Assembly (NCBI RefSeq): GCF_006494375.1
Contig: NZ_VHIZ01000036.1
Location: forward strand, 1-64,000
DNA from: Pantoea anthophila
GTDB lineage: Bacteria; Pseudomonadota; Gammaproteobacteria; Enterobacterales; Enterobacteriaceae
DNA: 64,000 nt
Reading direction: 5' to 3'
Positions within the stretch are counted from its first letter, which is position 1. Every line of letters starts with the position of its first letter. Below the pieces are notes generated by a model, which made no database searches, was not told the origin of the DNA, and saw only the letters and a program-made list of their open reading frames with translations. The position numbers were made by a program, and so were the translations under genes. This document shows positions 17,113 to 26,388 of this stretch, piece by piece.

Positions 17113-19402
17113 ACCGTTGACAGCATCGGAGCCGCCGCCGGAGGCGCTGACAACGGATAATGCCTCGCATCCGGCAGAAAAAACCGCTCCCACTCATGTG
17201 CTGCTGATCGACGGGATGAGCTGCGCCAGCTGTGTCAGCCGGGTAGAAAAAGCACTGCAGCAGGTTGCCGGCGTCACTCAGGCGCGGGTTAATCTCGGTG
17301 AACGCAGCGCGCTGGTACTGGGTGATGCTGATCCGCAGTCGCTGGTGGCCGCTGTCGATGCCGCAGGCTATGGCGCGCAGGTGGTTGATGATGAACAGGA
17401 GCGGCGCGAAAAGCAGCAGCAGAGCGCCCGCAGCGCGATGCGCCGCTTTAGCTGGCAGGCGGCTGTCGCGCTGGCCTTTGGCGTGCCCCTGATGATCTGG
17501 GGCATGGTGGGCGACAACATGATGCTCACCGACAGCAACCACCGCCTCTGGCTGACGCTGGGCTGCCTGACCCTGCTGATCATGGTGCTTACCGGCAGCC
17601 ATTTTTACCGCAGTGCCTGGCGCAGTCTGTGCAACGGCAGTGCCACCATGGATACGCTGGTGGCACTCGGCACCAGTGCGGCCTGGATCTACTCTTTCAG
17701 TGTGGTGCTCTGGCCGGGCTTCTTCCCGCCGCAGGCCCGCCATCTCTATTTTGAAGCCAGCGTCATGATTCTGGGCCTGATCAATCTGGGCCATGCCCTG
17801 GAGCAGCGCGCACGTCAGCGATCGTCAGAAGCGCTGGAACGCCTGCTCGATCTGACCCCGGCTCAGGCGCGCCAGGTCGGCGAACAGGGTGACCAGCTGA
17901 TACCGGTCAGCGCGGTGCAGCCCGGCATGCGGCTGCGTCTGGTCACGGGCGACCGGGTGCCGGTCGATGGCGATATCGCCAGCGGTGAAGGCTGGTTTGA
18001 TGAGGCGATGCTGACCGGCGAAGCGGTGCCACAAAGTAAAAGCCCGGGTGCGGCGATTTTTGCCGGTACCCTGGTGCAGGATGGATCGGTGGAGTTCATC
18101 GCGAAAGCCACCGGCGAGCAGACGACCCTGTCGCGCATTATCCGGCTGGTGCGGCAGGCACAGAGCAGCAAACCCGACGTGGGCCGGCTGGCCGATCGCA
18201 TCTCTGCCATCTTTGTGCCGGTGGTGGTGGTGATTGCGCTTCTCAGCGCTGCCGTGTGGTATCTGTTCGGGCCACAGCCGCAGATTGCCTACACGCTGGT
18301 GATTGCGACGACGGTGCTGATCATCGCCTGCCCCTGCGCACTGGGACTGGCGACGCCGATGTCGATCATTGCCGGTGTGGGTCGCGCCGCCGAGCTGGGC
18401 GTGCTGGTTCGTGACGCCGATGCGCTGCAACGCGCCAGCCAGATCGACACCCTGGTATTTGATAAAACCGGCACCCTGACCGCGGGTACGCCGCAGGTCA
18501 GCGATGTTCAGGCCTGGGGCACAGCCAGCCGGGAATCGGTGATCGCAGCGGCCGCCGCGCTGGAGTTCACCTCCGGGCATCCGCTGGCCAAAGCGATTGT
18601 GGCTGAAGCGAAACTGACACAGCCTCCTGCCGTTGCGCAATTTCGTACAATACGCGGCAAAGGTGTCAGAGGCATACTGGATGGCAGAACGCTGCTGCTG
18701 GGTAATGCGGCACTGATGCAGGAGAACGGCGTCGATTGCCGGATAGCGGAAGCAGAGATTGTGCGCCTGACGCAGCAGGGCGCCACCCCTGTGTTGCTGG
18801 CTGAACAGGGTGAGCTGGTCGGATTAATCGCGCTGCGCGACAGGCTGCGACCGGAAAGCCGGGCCGCCCTCCAGCGACTGCATCAGCAGGGTTATCGTCT
18901 GATGATGCTGACCGGGGACCACGAGACGACCGCGCGCGCCATTGCTGCCGAAGCGGGCATTGACGAGGTCATTGCAGGCGTTCTGCCGGAAGGCAAAGCG
19001 GCAGCGATTACCCAGTTACAGCAGCAGGGGCATCGCGTGGCGATGGTCGGAGACGGTATCAATGACGCGCCCGCGCTGGCGCAGGCCGACGTGGGTATTG
19101 CCATGGGCGGCGGCAGTGATGTGGCTGTCGAAACCGCAGGGATTACCCTGATGCGCGCTGACCTTAACAGCGTGGCGGATGCGCTAGCCCTCTCATCGGC
19201 GACACTGCGCAATATCCGGCAGAACCTCTTCGGAGCCTTTGTTTATAACAGCATTGGTATTCCGGTGGCGGCAGGCGTGCTCTATCCGCTGACCGGCACG
19301 CTGCTCAGTCCGATTGTGGCCGGTGCGGCGATGGCGCTCTCCTCGATTACGGTGGTCAGCAACGCCAATCGCCTGCTGCGTTACCGGCCACCGCGCCCGT
19401 GA
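16889..19402 (+). CDS. copA: Cu(I)-exporting P-type ATPase CopA
   Basis: An 837-residue inner-membrane P1B ATPase that pumps Cu(I) to the periplasm. It has two N-terminal heavy-metal domains, with G-L-S-C-G-H-C near residue 13 and G-M-S-C-A-S-C near 112. Then come membrane segments, the T-G-E actuator loop (M-L-T-G-E-A-V-P), the metal-binding C-P-C in A-C-P-C-A-L-G, the phosphorylation site D-K-T-G-T-L-T, S-G-H-P-L-A and G-D-G-I-N-D-A-P. The ATG at 16889 has GAGGAG upstream; the longer frame to 16748 overlaps the promoter. A conserved slippery site inside the gene probably yields a short chaperone as well (separate entry). Confidence 0.97.
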   Translation: MSHTLSLALDGLSCGHCVKRVKEALEQRDDVDHAEVTLQEAQVSGHAEAAALIATVEQAGYHATLKPADTFPKSEPLTASEPPPEALTTDNASHPAEKTAPTHVLLIDGMSCASCVSRVEKALQQVAGVTQARVNLGERSALVLGDADPQSLVAAVDAAGYGAQVVDDEQERREKQQQSARSAMRRFSWQAAVALAFGVPLMIWGMVGDNMMLTDSNHRLWLTLGCLTLLIMVLTGSHFYRSAWRSLCNGSATMDTLVALGTSAAWIYSFSVVLWPGFFPPQARHLYFEASVMILGLINLGHALEQRARQRSSEALERLLDLTPAQARQVGEQGDQLIPVSAVQPGMRLRLVTGDRVPVDGDIASGEGWFDEAMLTGEAVPQSKSPGAAIFAGTLVQDGSVEFIAKATGEQTTLSRIIRLVRQAQSSKPDVGRLADRISAIFVPVVVVIALLSAAVWYLFGPQPQIAYTLVIATTVLIIACPCALGLATPMSIIAGVGRAAELGVLVRDADALQRASQIDTLVFDKTGTLTAGTPQVSDVQAWGTASRESVIAAAAALEFTSGHPLAKAIVAEAKLTQPPAVAQFRTIRGKGVRGILDGRTLLLGNAALMQENGVDCRIAEAEIVRLTQQGATPVLLAEQGELVGLIALRDRLRPESRAALQRLHQQGYRLMMLTGDHETTARAIAAEAGIDEVIAGVLPEGKAAAITQLQQQGHRVAMVGDGINDAPALAQADVGIAMGGGSDVAVETAGITLMRADLNSVADALALSSATLRNIRQNLFGAFVYNSIGIPVAAGVLYPLTGTLLSPIVAGAAMALSSITVVSNANRLLRYRPPRP

Positions 19403-19473
19403 TCGTTGTTCCGGCGCTGTTTTTCCCTCGCTGAAGTCGCTAGCATGGGGTTTTACATCGCAAAGGACCGGGA

Positions 19474-20277
19474 ATGACAGGCAACCTCTGGCGCTCACTG
19501 CGCGGCTTTATCGGCCAGCTTTTCCCCGCCAGTTACCGCTGGCCGGCAATGGATGTCCGGCTTGGCGACCGTCAGCTGCATCTGGTTGGCAGCATCCACA
19601 TGGGGACCCGCGACATGCAGCCGCTGCCCGCCCGCCTGTTGCGTCAGCTGCAGCAGGCTGATGCGCTGATTGTGGAAGCGGATATTACCCAGGGCGGCTC
19701 ACCCTTTGATCACGCTGGCGATCGCCCTGCCCTCGCCTCCCGGCTCGATGACCAGGCGATGCAGAGGCTCAGCGCACTCTGTCAGGAGATGAGCCTGACA
19801 CTGAGCCAGTTTGATCATCTGCCTGCGTGGCAGGTGGCGCTGATGTTACAGGCACAGCAGGCGCAGAGGCTGGGATTACGGCCAGATTACGGCATTGATT
19901 ATCAGCTGTTGCAGGCCGCGAAAGGTCTGAACAAACCGGTAATTGAGCTGGAGGGCGCCGATGCGCAGATTGCCCTGCTGACCGCACTGCCCGATGACGG
20001 TATGGCCCTGTTACAGGATACGCTGCTGCACTGGCACACCAATGCCCGGCTGCTGCAGATGATGGTGAGCTGGTGGCTCGATACGCCACCCCGTCAGCCA
20101 GATATTACCCTGCCCTCCACGTTCAGCCAGACGCTGAACGATACCCTGATCGGTCAGCGTAATGCGCAGTGGTGTAAAAGCCTGCAGAGTCTGGCGGCGG
20201 GCAACTATGTGGTGGCGGTGGGGGCGCTGCACCTCTATGGCGAAGATAACCTGCCTGAGATGCTGAAGAGGCCCTGA
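19474..20277 (+). CDS. ybaP: TraB/GumN family protein YbaP
   Basis: A 267-residue protein of the TraB/PrgY/GumN superfamily. It has the two family hallmarks, G-S-I-H-M-G near residue 39 and V-A-V-G-A-L-H-L-Y-G near the C-terminus, which in related proteins form a putative metallopeptidase site with two histidines; between them are V-E-A-D-I and Y-G-I-D-Y. E. coli YbaP has the same size and neighbours. The biochemical role is not established. Its TGA touches the terminator T-run of the convergent ChiX sRNA. Confidence 0.9.
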   Translation: MTGNLWRSLRGFIGQLFPASYRWPAMDVRLGDRQLHLVGSIHMGTRDMQPLPARLLRQLQQADALIVEADITQGGSPFDHAGDRPALASRLDDQAMQRLSALCQEMSLTLSQFDHLPAWQVALMLQAQQAQRLGLRPDYGIDYQLLQAAKGLNKPVIELEGADAQIALLTALPDDGMALLQDTLLHWHTNARLLQMMVSWWLDTPPRQPDITLPSTFSQTLNDTLIGQRNAQWCKSLQSLAAGNYVVAVGALHLYGEDNLPEMLKRP

Positions 20278-20362
20278 AAAAAAAGAGAGCCGATAAGATT
20301 ATCGGCTCGTCAAAGAGGAATTTGTTTATGATTTTGGTTATCGCTCAGCAACCGAATTGCTG
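20277..20362 (-). ncRNA. chiX: small regulatory RNA ChiX (MicM)
   Basis: On the minus strand, between ybaP and ybaK exactly as in E. coli, is the conserved pairing region AAATTCCTCTTTGACG (about 20323-20308). It is preceded by an A-rich linker and a 5' hairpin CAGCAA / TTGCTG, and is followed by a 9-bp terminator stem (20287-20308) and a run of eight Ts. The total is about 86 nt against 84 in E. coli. ChiX is an Hfq-bound sRNA that represses chitoporin chiP and the dpiB message and is itself titrated by chitobiose-operon RNA. The 5' end is estimated from the hairpin; I could not place the promoter. Confidence 0.88.
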
Positions 20363-20452
20363 GCGCGCGGCCAATTTTCACTCAAAGAACAAAATTCCGC
20401 CACCTTTTTCCATCATTAAGCGTAATAAGATTTTTCTGAGTAAGGAACCCGT

Positions 20453-20932
20453 ATGACGCCCGCCGTAAAATTGCTGGAAAAACAGAAGGTCAGTTTTACC
20501 CTGCATCCCTATGAGCATGACAGTAACGAAACCCATTTTGGAGACGAAGCGGTGCGCAAGCTCAATCTGGATGCCCGCCAGGTCTATAAAACGCTGCTGG
20601 TCGCCCTTAACGGCGAGGCGAAGCAGCTGGCGGTGGCGATTACGCCGGTTTCGACGCAGCTGGATCTGAAGAAGGTGGCAAAGGCGCTGGGCGCAAAAAA
20701 AGCGGATATGGCCGACCCGCAGCTGGCACAGCGGGTCACCGGCTATCTGGTGGGGGGGATCAGCCCGCTGGGACAGAAAAAGCGGCTGCCTACCGTCATC
20801 GATCACTCCGCCAGCGCGTTCAGCGCCATGTTTATCTCCGGCGGCAAACGGGGGCTGGATATCGAACTGGCACCCGCCGATCTTTCACGACTGCTGGATG
20901 CGCCGTTTGCAGATATTGCCCGCCACGATTAA
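20453..20932 (+). CDS. ybaK: Cys-tRNA(Pro) deacylase YbaK
   Basis: A 159-residue trans-editing enzyme that hydrolyses cysteine mischarged on tRNA-Pro. It carries the YbaK/ProX fold: M-T-P-A-V-K-L-L-E near the start, the key lysine region in [10 protein letters not shown] near residue 43, A-K-K-A-D-M-A-D and the [13 protein letters not shown] loop near 103. Length equals E. coli. It overlaps the convergent LysR gene by four bases. Confidence 0.95.
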   Translation: MTPAVKLLEKQKVSFTLHPYEHDSNETHFGDEAVRKLNLDARQVYKTLLVALNGEAKQLAVAITPVSTQLDLKKVAKALGAKKADMADPQLAQRVTGYLVGGISPLGQKKRLPTVIDHSASAFSAMFISGGKRGLDIELAPADLSRLLDAPFADIARHD

Positions 20933-21807
20933 ACCCGTGGCTGAGCGCAGAGCTGATCGATCATCCAGCGCCCCGCCGGACCGGGTGGCGTGCGGCGTGA
21001 CCAGACCACCTCAACAGCGATATGCTGCGGCCAGCCTGGCAGCGACAGCTCTTTCAACACGCCATGCCCGAATTGTTTCACCAGCCAGCGCGGCAGAATC
21101 GTCCAGCCAAATCCCTGTTCCGCCATCTCCAGCAGTAACAGATAGGTGGGCGCAGACCAGATACGCCCCATCGGTTTTGGCTGGTGCGCTTCAACCCAGG
21201 TGTTAAGCCGCAGATGCCGGACCGGCTCCAGCTGGCTTTCGCTGAGGATCTCCGCCTGTGCCAGCGGGTGATCGCGATGTAAAAAGATGGCCATCTGTGC
21301 TTCAACCTGCAGTCGCGCCACCGCGATATCCACTGGCAGATTGGGTTGCGCCCGCACGACGCCCAGGTGGACCCGCCCGGCCTGCAGCAGGTCCAGCACA
21401 TCCTCATCTTCCGCAATCATGCACTCCAGTTCCAGCTCCGGGTAGCGGGCATCAAGCTGTTTCAGCAGCTGTTCATGATGATCGGTTTGCCAGAAATCGG
21501 ACATGGCAAAACTGAGCCGGGGCTCAACCCCCTGCGACAGGCGTATCGCCAGCGCATCCAGCCGTTCACTGGCGGCCAGAATCTGCTGAACCTGAGGCAG
21601 CACGCGGTGCCCCTGTTCCGTCAGGATAGGCTGACGACCGGCACGGTCAAACAGCGCAAAACCGAGATCGTCTTCTAAACTGGCCACCGCTGCACTGATG
21701 GTGGACTGGCTTTTGCCCAGCGCGCGCGCAGCCGCAGAAAAGGAGCCGCTCGCCACCGTCTGCATAAAAGCCTCAAGGGATTCCGGGGAGTATCGCATTC
21801 GTTCCAT
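20929..21807 (-). CDS. LysR-family regulator divergent to a PACE efflux gene
   Basis: A 292-residue LysR regulator: N-terminal winged helix ([27 protein letters not shown]), linker helix and a periplasmic-binding-like effector domain. It is transcribed away from the PACE-family pump gene at 21888, with about 80 bp between them. This is the arrangement of aceR/aceI in Acinetobacter, where AceR activates the chlorhexidine pump, so I infer control of the neighbouring gene. The start could also be the fourth codon (21798). This pair is absent from the E. coli ybaK-ushA interval. Confidence 0.82.
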   Translation of the reverse strand: MERMRYSPESLEAFMQTVASGSFSAAARALGKSQSTISAAVASLEDDLGFALFDRAGRQPILTEQGHRVLPQVQQILAASERLDALAIRLSQGVEPRLSFAMSDFWQTDHHEQLLKQLDARYPELELECMIAEDEDVLDLLQAGRVHLGVVRAQPNLPVDIAVARLQVEAQMAIFLHRDHPLAQAEILSESQLEPVRHLRLNTWVEAHQPKPMGRIWSAPTYLLLLEMAEQGFGWTILPRWLVKQFGHGVLKELSLPGWPQHIAVEVVWSRRTPPGPAGRWMIDQLCAQPRV

Positions 21808-21887
21808 CGCTTTTTCCGATAGGTGTTCATTTTATCTTAGCATTCTGCGATGGGAAAATGCGCCGCATGATTGAAGGAGAAAACACA

Positions 21888-22319
21888 ATGCGTACCCGCT
21901 CACTTAAAGAACGTATTCTTCATGCCGTCTGTTTTGAGACGCTGGCGATTCTGACCGTTTCGCCGCTGGCGGCCTGGGTGATGAATAAACCGCTGTTTCA
22001 GATGGGATCGCTGGCGATTATGCTTTCAACCGCGGCGATGCTGTGGAACATGATCTACAACGCCGGGTTTGATCGGATCTATGCGCCGGGCGAGAAACGC
22101 GGGCCTGTCGTGCGTGCCGTTCATGCGCTGGGATTTGAAGGTGGCTTTATCCTGATCGGTCTGCCGATTGCCGCCCTGATGCTGGATATTACCCTGTGGC
22201 AGGCATTTCTGGTGGAAGTGGTTTTTTTCCTCTTCTTCCTGCCGTTTACCCTCGCTTATAACTGGGGCTGGGACCAGCTGCGCGCCCGCTGGATCAGGCG
22301 TCGCCACTGCCGGGCATGA
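21888..22319 (+). CDS. PACE-family multidrug/biocide efflux protein
   Basis: A 143-residue protein made of two bacterial transmembrane pair domains, four hydrophobic segments in all. The first begins R-I-L-H-A-V-C-F-E with the glutamate that is essential in AceI, and repeats of the theme occur as R-A-V-H-A-L-G-F-E-G-G in the second half. The length fits proteobacterial antimicrobial compound efflux (PACE) transporters, proton-driven exporters of chlorhexidine, acriflavine or short-chain diamines. The ATG at 21888 has AAGGAG 9 bp upstream; the earlier in-frame start at 21858 is not supported. Confidence 0.82.
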   Translation: MRTRSLKERILHAVCFETLAILTVSPLAAWVMNKPLFQMGSLAIMLSTAAMLWNMIYNAGFDRIYAPGEKRGPVVRAVHALGFEGGFILIGLPIAALMLDITLWQAFLVEVVFFLFFLPFTLAYNWGWDQLRARWIRRRHCRA

Positions 22320-22353
22320 GAAAATCGGGAGGCGCAGACGCCTCCCGGTGCGT

Positions 22354-24126
22354 TCAATGCGTGCGGGCTGTTTCGTTCCCCCACGGCCAGATCCACGCCA
22401 GAATCATTTTCGGGTAGTTACGCTTACGCGCTTTTTCGGCCGCCTCATCCCGCGCCCGGATCTGCTCATCGGTCAGATGTACGATCTGGCCTTTGGGCTG
22501 ATAGTCACTGGCTTTAAGCGGCGAATGGGCGTGAATCCATTCACGCAGTACCTGCGCATCCACCGCTCCGCTATTGCGATAGCCCGCGTGGTTGTCCAGG
22601 CGCGGATAACCGTCGCCGCCTGCCGCATTAAAGCTGTTGGTTGCCATACGATAGTGCTGCGTCTCCTGCAGCGGCTTACCGTTGATCATGACGTCGCTGA
22701 CCTGCTTTCCATCCGCAGTGAGGCTGATCCCGGCAAACTGGGCGTAGCCCCCCGTGTCCGGCTGAATATTGGCAACCACATCCAGATATTTTTTGATCTC
22801 CGCGCCGGTCAGGCTGACAGAGACCACCTGATTGCCAAACGGCTGAACCTGCAGCAGATCCCGCCAGCTGAGCTTGCCCGATTTCAGCGAGGTGCGAATG
22901 CCACCGCCGCTCATCACGGCAAAATCCGCCTGCGTGTGCGCCATCTGGGCGCGCAGAATCAGCTGGCCGAGGTTGGTCTGCTCAAAGCGGACCTGCTCTT
23001 TTTCACCGCTGAAGTCGCCGTCGGCGTTGCCGACATTGACGGTTAACTTCGCCTCCGCCCGCTTCTGGAACGGCATCAGCAGTTTCATCATCGCGCTGTT
23101 TTTAGGGATCTCCTCCTGCCAGGTGAGCCAGGTTTCGCTGCCATCGGCATTTTTCACCCGGTGTTTAAGATTCACCGGCACCAGCTGATACGCCTCCAGC
23201 GTCACCTGACCGTTGCGGAAGGTAAAATCGCCGCGTCCGACATATCTGCCCCACTTGTCGGCCTGCATAATCCAGATGCCATTTTGCTTATCAGGCTGGC
23301 ATGGCTGGCCAGGCTGATAATTTTTCACGCTGACATTCTCTTTTTCCATACAGACGGCGTCATGCGAATGCCCGCCGACAATCAGATTGATTGTCCCGGC
23401 GGGCAGGCTGCGCGCCAGGGTGACATCGTCAATGCCGTTGCTGCCATGGTTGCCATCGTCATAGTGACCAAGATGGGTCAGCGCGATAATCACATCCGGC
23501 TTCTCTGTGGCGCGCAGTTCGGCCACCGCCTTCACGGCTTCAGCAATCGGATCGCGGAAGTCGGTATCTTTCAGTCCTTCAGGGTTAGCCAGCTTCGCCG
23601 TGTCAGGCGTGATCAGCCCGACAACCGCGATTTTCAGTCCGAGACGGTTAAAGACCGCCCAGGGTTTAAACATCCGCTGACCGGTGCTTTTCTGATAGAC
23701 GTTGGCAGCCAGCAGCGGGAAGCGCGCCCACTTCTCCTGCTTGCGCAGCACCGCAATCGGCTTATCAAACTCATGATTGCCCAGCGCCATGGCGTCATAA
23801 CCAATCAGATTCATCGCCCGAAAATCAGGTTCTGCATCCAGCTCGTCAGACTCCGGCACCCCGGTGTTCACATCCCCGGCGGAGAGGATCAGTGCGCCGC
23901 CGCCTCTGGCCTGCACGTCATAGCGCATCGTGTCCATCAGCGTTTTCTGTGCCGCCAGACCATATTCGCCCTGGTCATTGAACCAGAAATGGCCATGCTC
24001 ATCGTTTGTGTGCAGCACGCTGAAGCGATAGCTGCGGTCGGCCTGGGCGGCCTGTGAAAACAGCGGAAACAGCGCCACCAGCAGCGCGACGCCCGCCCCT
24101 GTCCATTTTGAAAACACCACTGACAT
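22354..24126 (-). CDS. ushA: periplasmic UDP-sugar hydrolase / 5'-nucleotidase UshA
   Basis: A 590-residue exported metallophosphoesterase that splits UDP-sugars and 5'-nucleotides for uptake. After a signal peptide (cleavage near S-Q-A-A-Q-A) come the metal motifs H-T-N-D-E-H-G-H-F, G-D-V-N-T-G, G-N-H-E-F-D and G-G-H-S-H-D, then the nucleotide-binding C-terminal domain with S-G-G-G-I-R and N-A-A-G-G-D-G-Y-P. The ATG at 24126 has AAGGAG upstream. The protein is about 40 residues longer than E. coli UshA, mostly a charged C-terminal tail ending in a tryptophan-rich segment (I-L-A-W-I-W-P-W-G). fsr, present beside ushA in E. coli, is absent. Confidence 0.93.
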   Translation of the reverse strand: MSVVFSKWTGAGVALLVALFPLFSQAAQADRSYRFSVLHTNDEHGHFWFNDQGEYGLAAQKTLMDTMRYDVQARGGGALILSAGDVNTGVPESDELDAEPDFRAMNLIGYDAMALGNHEFDKPIAVLRKQEKWARFPLLAANVYQKSTGQRMFKPWAVFNRLGLKIAVVGLITPDTAKLANPEGLKDTDFRDPIAEAVKAVAELRATEKPDVIIALTHLGHYDDGNHGSNGIDDVTLARSLPAGTINLIVGGHSHDAVCMEKENVSVKNYQPGQPCQPDKQNGIWIMQADKWGRYVGRGDFTFRNGQVTLEAYQLVPVNLKHRVKNADGSETWLTWQEEIPKNSAMMKLLMPFQKRAEAKLTVNVGNADGDFSGEKEQVRFEQTNLGQLILRAQMAHTQADFAVMSGGGIRTSLKSGKLSWRDLLQVQPFGNQVVSVSLTGAEIKKYLDVVANIQPDTGGYAQFAGISLTADGKQVSDVMINGKPLQETQHYRMATNSFNAAGGDGYPRLDNHAGYRNSGAVDAQVLREWIHAHSPLKASDYQPKGQIVHLTDEQIRARDEAAEKARKRNYPKMILAWIWPWGNETARTH

Positions 24127-24631
24127 TCTCCTTAATTTCCCCCTGGCCCGAATTCCCGGCCGCATTGCCCCACTGTGTCGCACATTCTCCCGACGAACTC
24201 AAGGCCAATGCGCATCACGCCAGCTGCACCGGTCCGCGCAATGCCGCCAGCAGAACCGGGGGCGGGCACCGTATCGCAGGCTCCCTGTCTGCCAGCGTCA
24301 CCTCAACCGGCCGTTCGCTCTATTGTTAACTGATTGTTTACTCCTGCAAAAAGAGGGGCTGGCGGGCTTTAGCCGCTCTGAGAGGCCATTTACCGGCTAT
24401 TTGCGTCAGACTGCCGGCATTTACTCATGATAATTTTTATTTATCCTGCTCTGGCTGAACCGCAAATTCAGCCAGTATTGCTGATAATGAGCAGAAATGG
24501 CCTTCCGATTGTGTAATTGGCTTTTTTTCCGGTTTTTTTACGCTATTCCCGCAAATTGCTCAGCGGAAGGTGTGATTTTACATTAAACTCGTTTGTTACA
24601 AGCGGATACATTTGCATACAAGGAGACAGGC
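24127..24631. other. 505-bp gap between divergent ushA and ybaL
   Basis: In E. coli the fsr gene occupies this interval. Here I see no ORF of fsr size and no recognisable remnant. The half next to ybaL is AT-rich and must hold its promoter; TTTACA at 24576-24581 could be a -35 but I find no convincing partner. No terminator or RNA gene is evident. Confidence 0.5.
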
Positions 24632-26326
24632 ATGCATCACACCACCCCGTTGATCACTACCATTGTCGGAGCGCTGGTTCTGGCATTTCTCCTTGGGATG
24701 CTGGCGAATCGCCTGCGTATCTCCCCGCTGGTCGGTTACCTGATGGCCGGCGTGCTGGCCGGCCCCTTTACCCCCGGTTTCGTTGCCGATACCAACCTGG
24801 CCCCTGAACTGGCTGAACTCGGCGTTATCCTGCTGATGTTCGGTGTCGGCCTGCACTTCTCAATGAAAGATCTCATGTCGGTAAAGTCGATCGCCATTCC
24901 CGGTGCCATCGCGCAGATCGCCGTCGCGACCTTACTGGGAATGGGATTGTCCTGGACGCTGGGCTGGTCATGGATGACCGGCCTGGTCTTTGGCCTCTGC
25001 CTCTCTACCGCCAGTACCGTGGTGTTGCTGCGCGCGTTAGAGGAGCGACAGCTGATCGATAGCCAGCGCGGGCAGATTGCGATTGGCTGGCTGATTGTTG
25101 AAGATCTGGTAATGGTGCTGACGCTGGTGCTGCTGCCTGCGATTGCCGGCATGATGGAACAGGGCAACGCCAGCGCCGGCCTGCTGGCCTGGGATCTGCT
25201 GTGGACCATCGGCAAAGTGGCGGCCTTTATGGTGCTGATGATGGTCGTGGGACGCCGGGCTGTGCCCTGGATCCTCGCCCGCAGTGCGGCGACCGGTTCA
25301 CGTGAACTCTTTACCCTGGCCGTGTTAGCCCTGGCGCTGGGTATCGCGTTTGGCGCGGTTGAATTTTTCGATGTCTCGTTTGCGCTGGGTGCGTTCTTCG
25401 CCGGTATGGTGCTCAACGAGTCCGAACTGAGCCACCGCGCGGCACGCGATACCCTGCCGCTGCGCGATGCCTTTGCGGTGCTGTTCTTCGTCTCGGTGGG
25501 GATGCTGTTTGACCCTTCCATTCTGGTAACGCAGCCGCTGGCCGTGCTGGGTGCGCTGGTGATTATTGTGGTCGGCAAGTCAGTCGCCGCCTGGCTGCTG
25601 GTGTCACTGCTCGGCCATTCGCGTCGCACGGCGCTGACCATTTCGGTCAGTCTGGCGCAGATCGGTGAGTTCGCCTTTATCCTGGCGGGTCTGGGTATCT
25701 CACTCGGCCTGCTCAGCGATGAGGGGCGCAACCTGGTGCTGGCCGCCGCTATTCTGTCGATTATGCTCAACCCGATTCTGTTTACCCTGCTGGAGCGTTT
25801 TCTGGCGAAAACCGAAACCATGGAAGAGCAGACGCTGGAAGAGGCCATCGAAGAAGAGAAGCAGATTCCGGTCGATTTCTGCAATCACGCGGTGATTGTT
25901 GGTTATGGCCGGGTGGGCAGCCTGATTGGTCAGAAGCTGCTGGAGGCGAATGTGCCACTGGTGGTGGTTGAAAACTCCCGTCCGCGGGTCGAAGCGCTGC
26001 GCGAGCAGGGTATCAAAGCGGTGCTGGGCAACGCGGCCCGCGCTGAAACCATGGAACTGGCACGACTGGACTGCGCCCGCTGGCTATTACTCACTATCCC
26101 GAATGGCTATGAGGCGGGTGAAGTGGTCACCGCCGCGCGTGAAAAACACCAGAACATTGAGATTATTGCCCGCGCCCACTACGACGATGAAGTGGAATAC
26201 ATCATGGAACGCGGGGCATCCCGCGTCGTGATGGGTGAGCGTGAGATCGCCAGCAGCATGCTGCAGATCCTGCAGGATGAGATGACGCAGGGCGAGGATT
26301 TACAGCCCTGTGATGTAGTACGCTGA
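24632..26326 (+). CDS. ybaL: KefB-type cation/proton antiporter YbaL
   Basis: A 564-residue inner-membrane protein of the CPA2 family. About 12 membrane segments include N-R-L-R-I-S-P-L-V-G-Y-L and S-L-A-Q-I-G-E-F-A-F-I-L; they are followed by a cytosolic RCK/TrkA-N domain with the nucleotide-fold start V-I-V-G-Y-G-R-V-G-S near residue 420. It is related to glutathione-gated KefB/KefC but lacks evidence for glutathione gating; ion specificity is uncertain. The ATG at 24632 has AAGGAG 8 bp upstream and matches E. coli; the frame open to 24593 is not used. Confidence 0.92.
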   Translation: MHHTTPLITTIVGALVLAFLLGMLANRLRISPLVGYLMAGVLAGPFTPGFVADTNLAPELAELGVILLMFGVGLHFSMKDLMSVKSIAIPGAIAQIAVATLLGMGLSWTLGWSWMTGLVFGLCLSTASTVVLLRALEERQLIDSQRGQIAIGWLIVEDLVMVLTLVLLPAIAGMMEQGNASAGLLAWDLLWTIGKVAAFMVLMMVVGRRAVPWILARSAATGSRELFTLAVLALALGIAFGAVEFFDVSFALGAFFAGMVLNESELSHRAARDTLPLRDAFAVLFFVSVGMLFDPSILVTQPLAVLGALVIIVVGKSVAAWLLVSLLGHSRRTALTISVSLAQIGEFAFILAGLGISLGLLSDEGRNLVLAAAILSIMLNPILFTLLERFLAKTETMEEQTLEEAIEEEKQIPVDFCNHAVIVGYGRVGSLIGQKLLEANVPLVVVENSRPRVEALREQGIKAVLGNAARAETMELARLDCARWLLLTIPNGYEAGEVVTAAREKHQNIEIIARAHYDDEVEYIMERGASRVVMGEREIASSMLQILQDEMTQGEDLQPCDVVR

Positions 26327-26337
26327 TTGCTGTTCAG

Positions 26338-26368
26338 AAAGGCCCTGCTGTTCAGAAGGGCCTTTTTT
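26338..26368 (+). terminator. rho-independent terminator of ybaL
   Basis: Stem AAAGGCCC / GGGCCTTT with a 12-nt loop and a T-run through 26368, just after the ybaL stop and between it and the convergent gsk gene. Confidence 0.85.
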
Positions 26369-26388
26369 ATATCCTGTCGCGACCCGCT

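Noticed and set aside
17825..18640. 271-codon minus-strand ORF opposite copA
   Set aside because: Histidine/arginine-rich shadow of copA without motifs.
22348..24057. Two long + strand ORFs (22348-23046 and 23161-24057) opposite ushA
   Set aside because: Both mirror ushA coding sequence; no independent evidence.
24127..24631. Possible fsr remnant between ushA and ybaL
   Set aside because: No frame in the interval shows membrane-transporter character; it looks like a clean absence rather than a pseudogene.
24736..25884. 382-codon minus-strand ORF opposite ybaL
   Set aside because: Shadow of the ybaL codons (serine/arginine-rich), no ribosome-binding site and no family resemblance.
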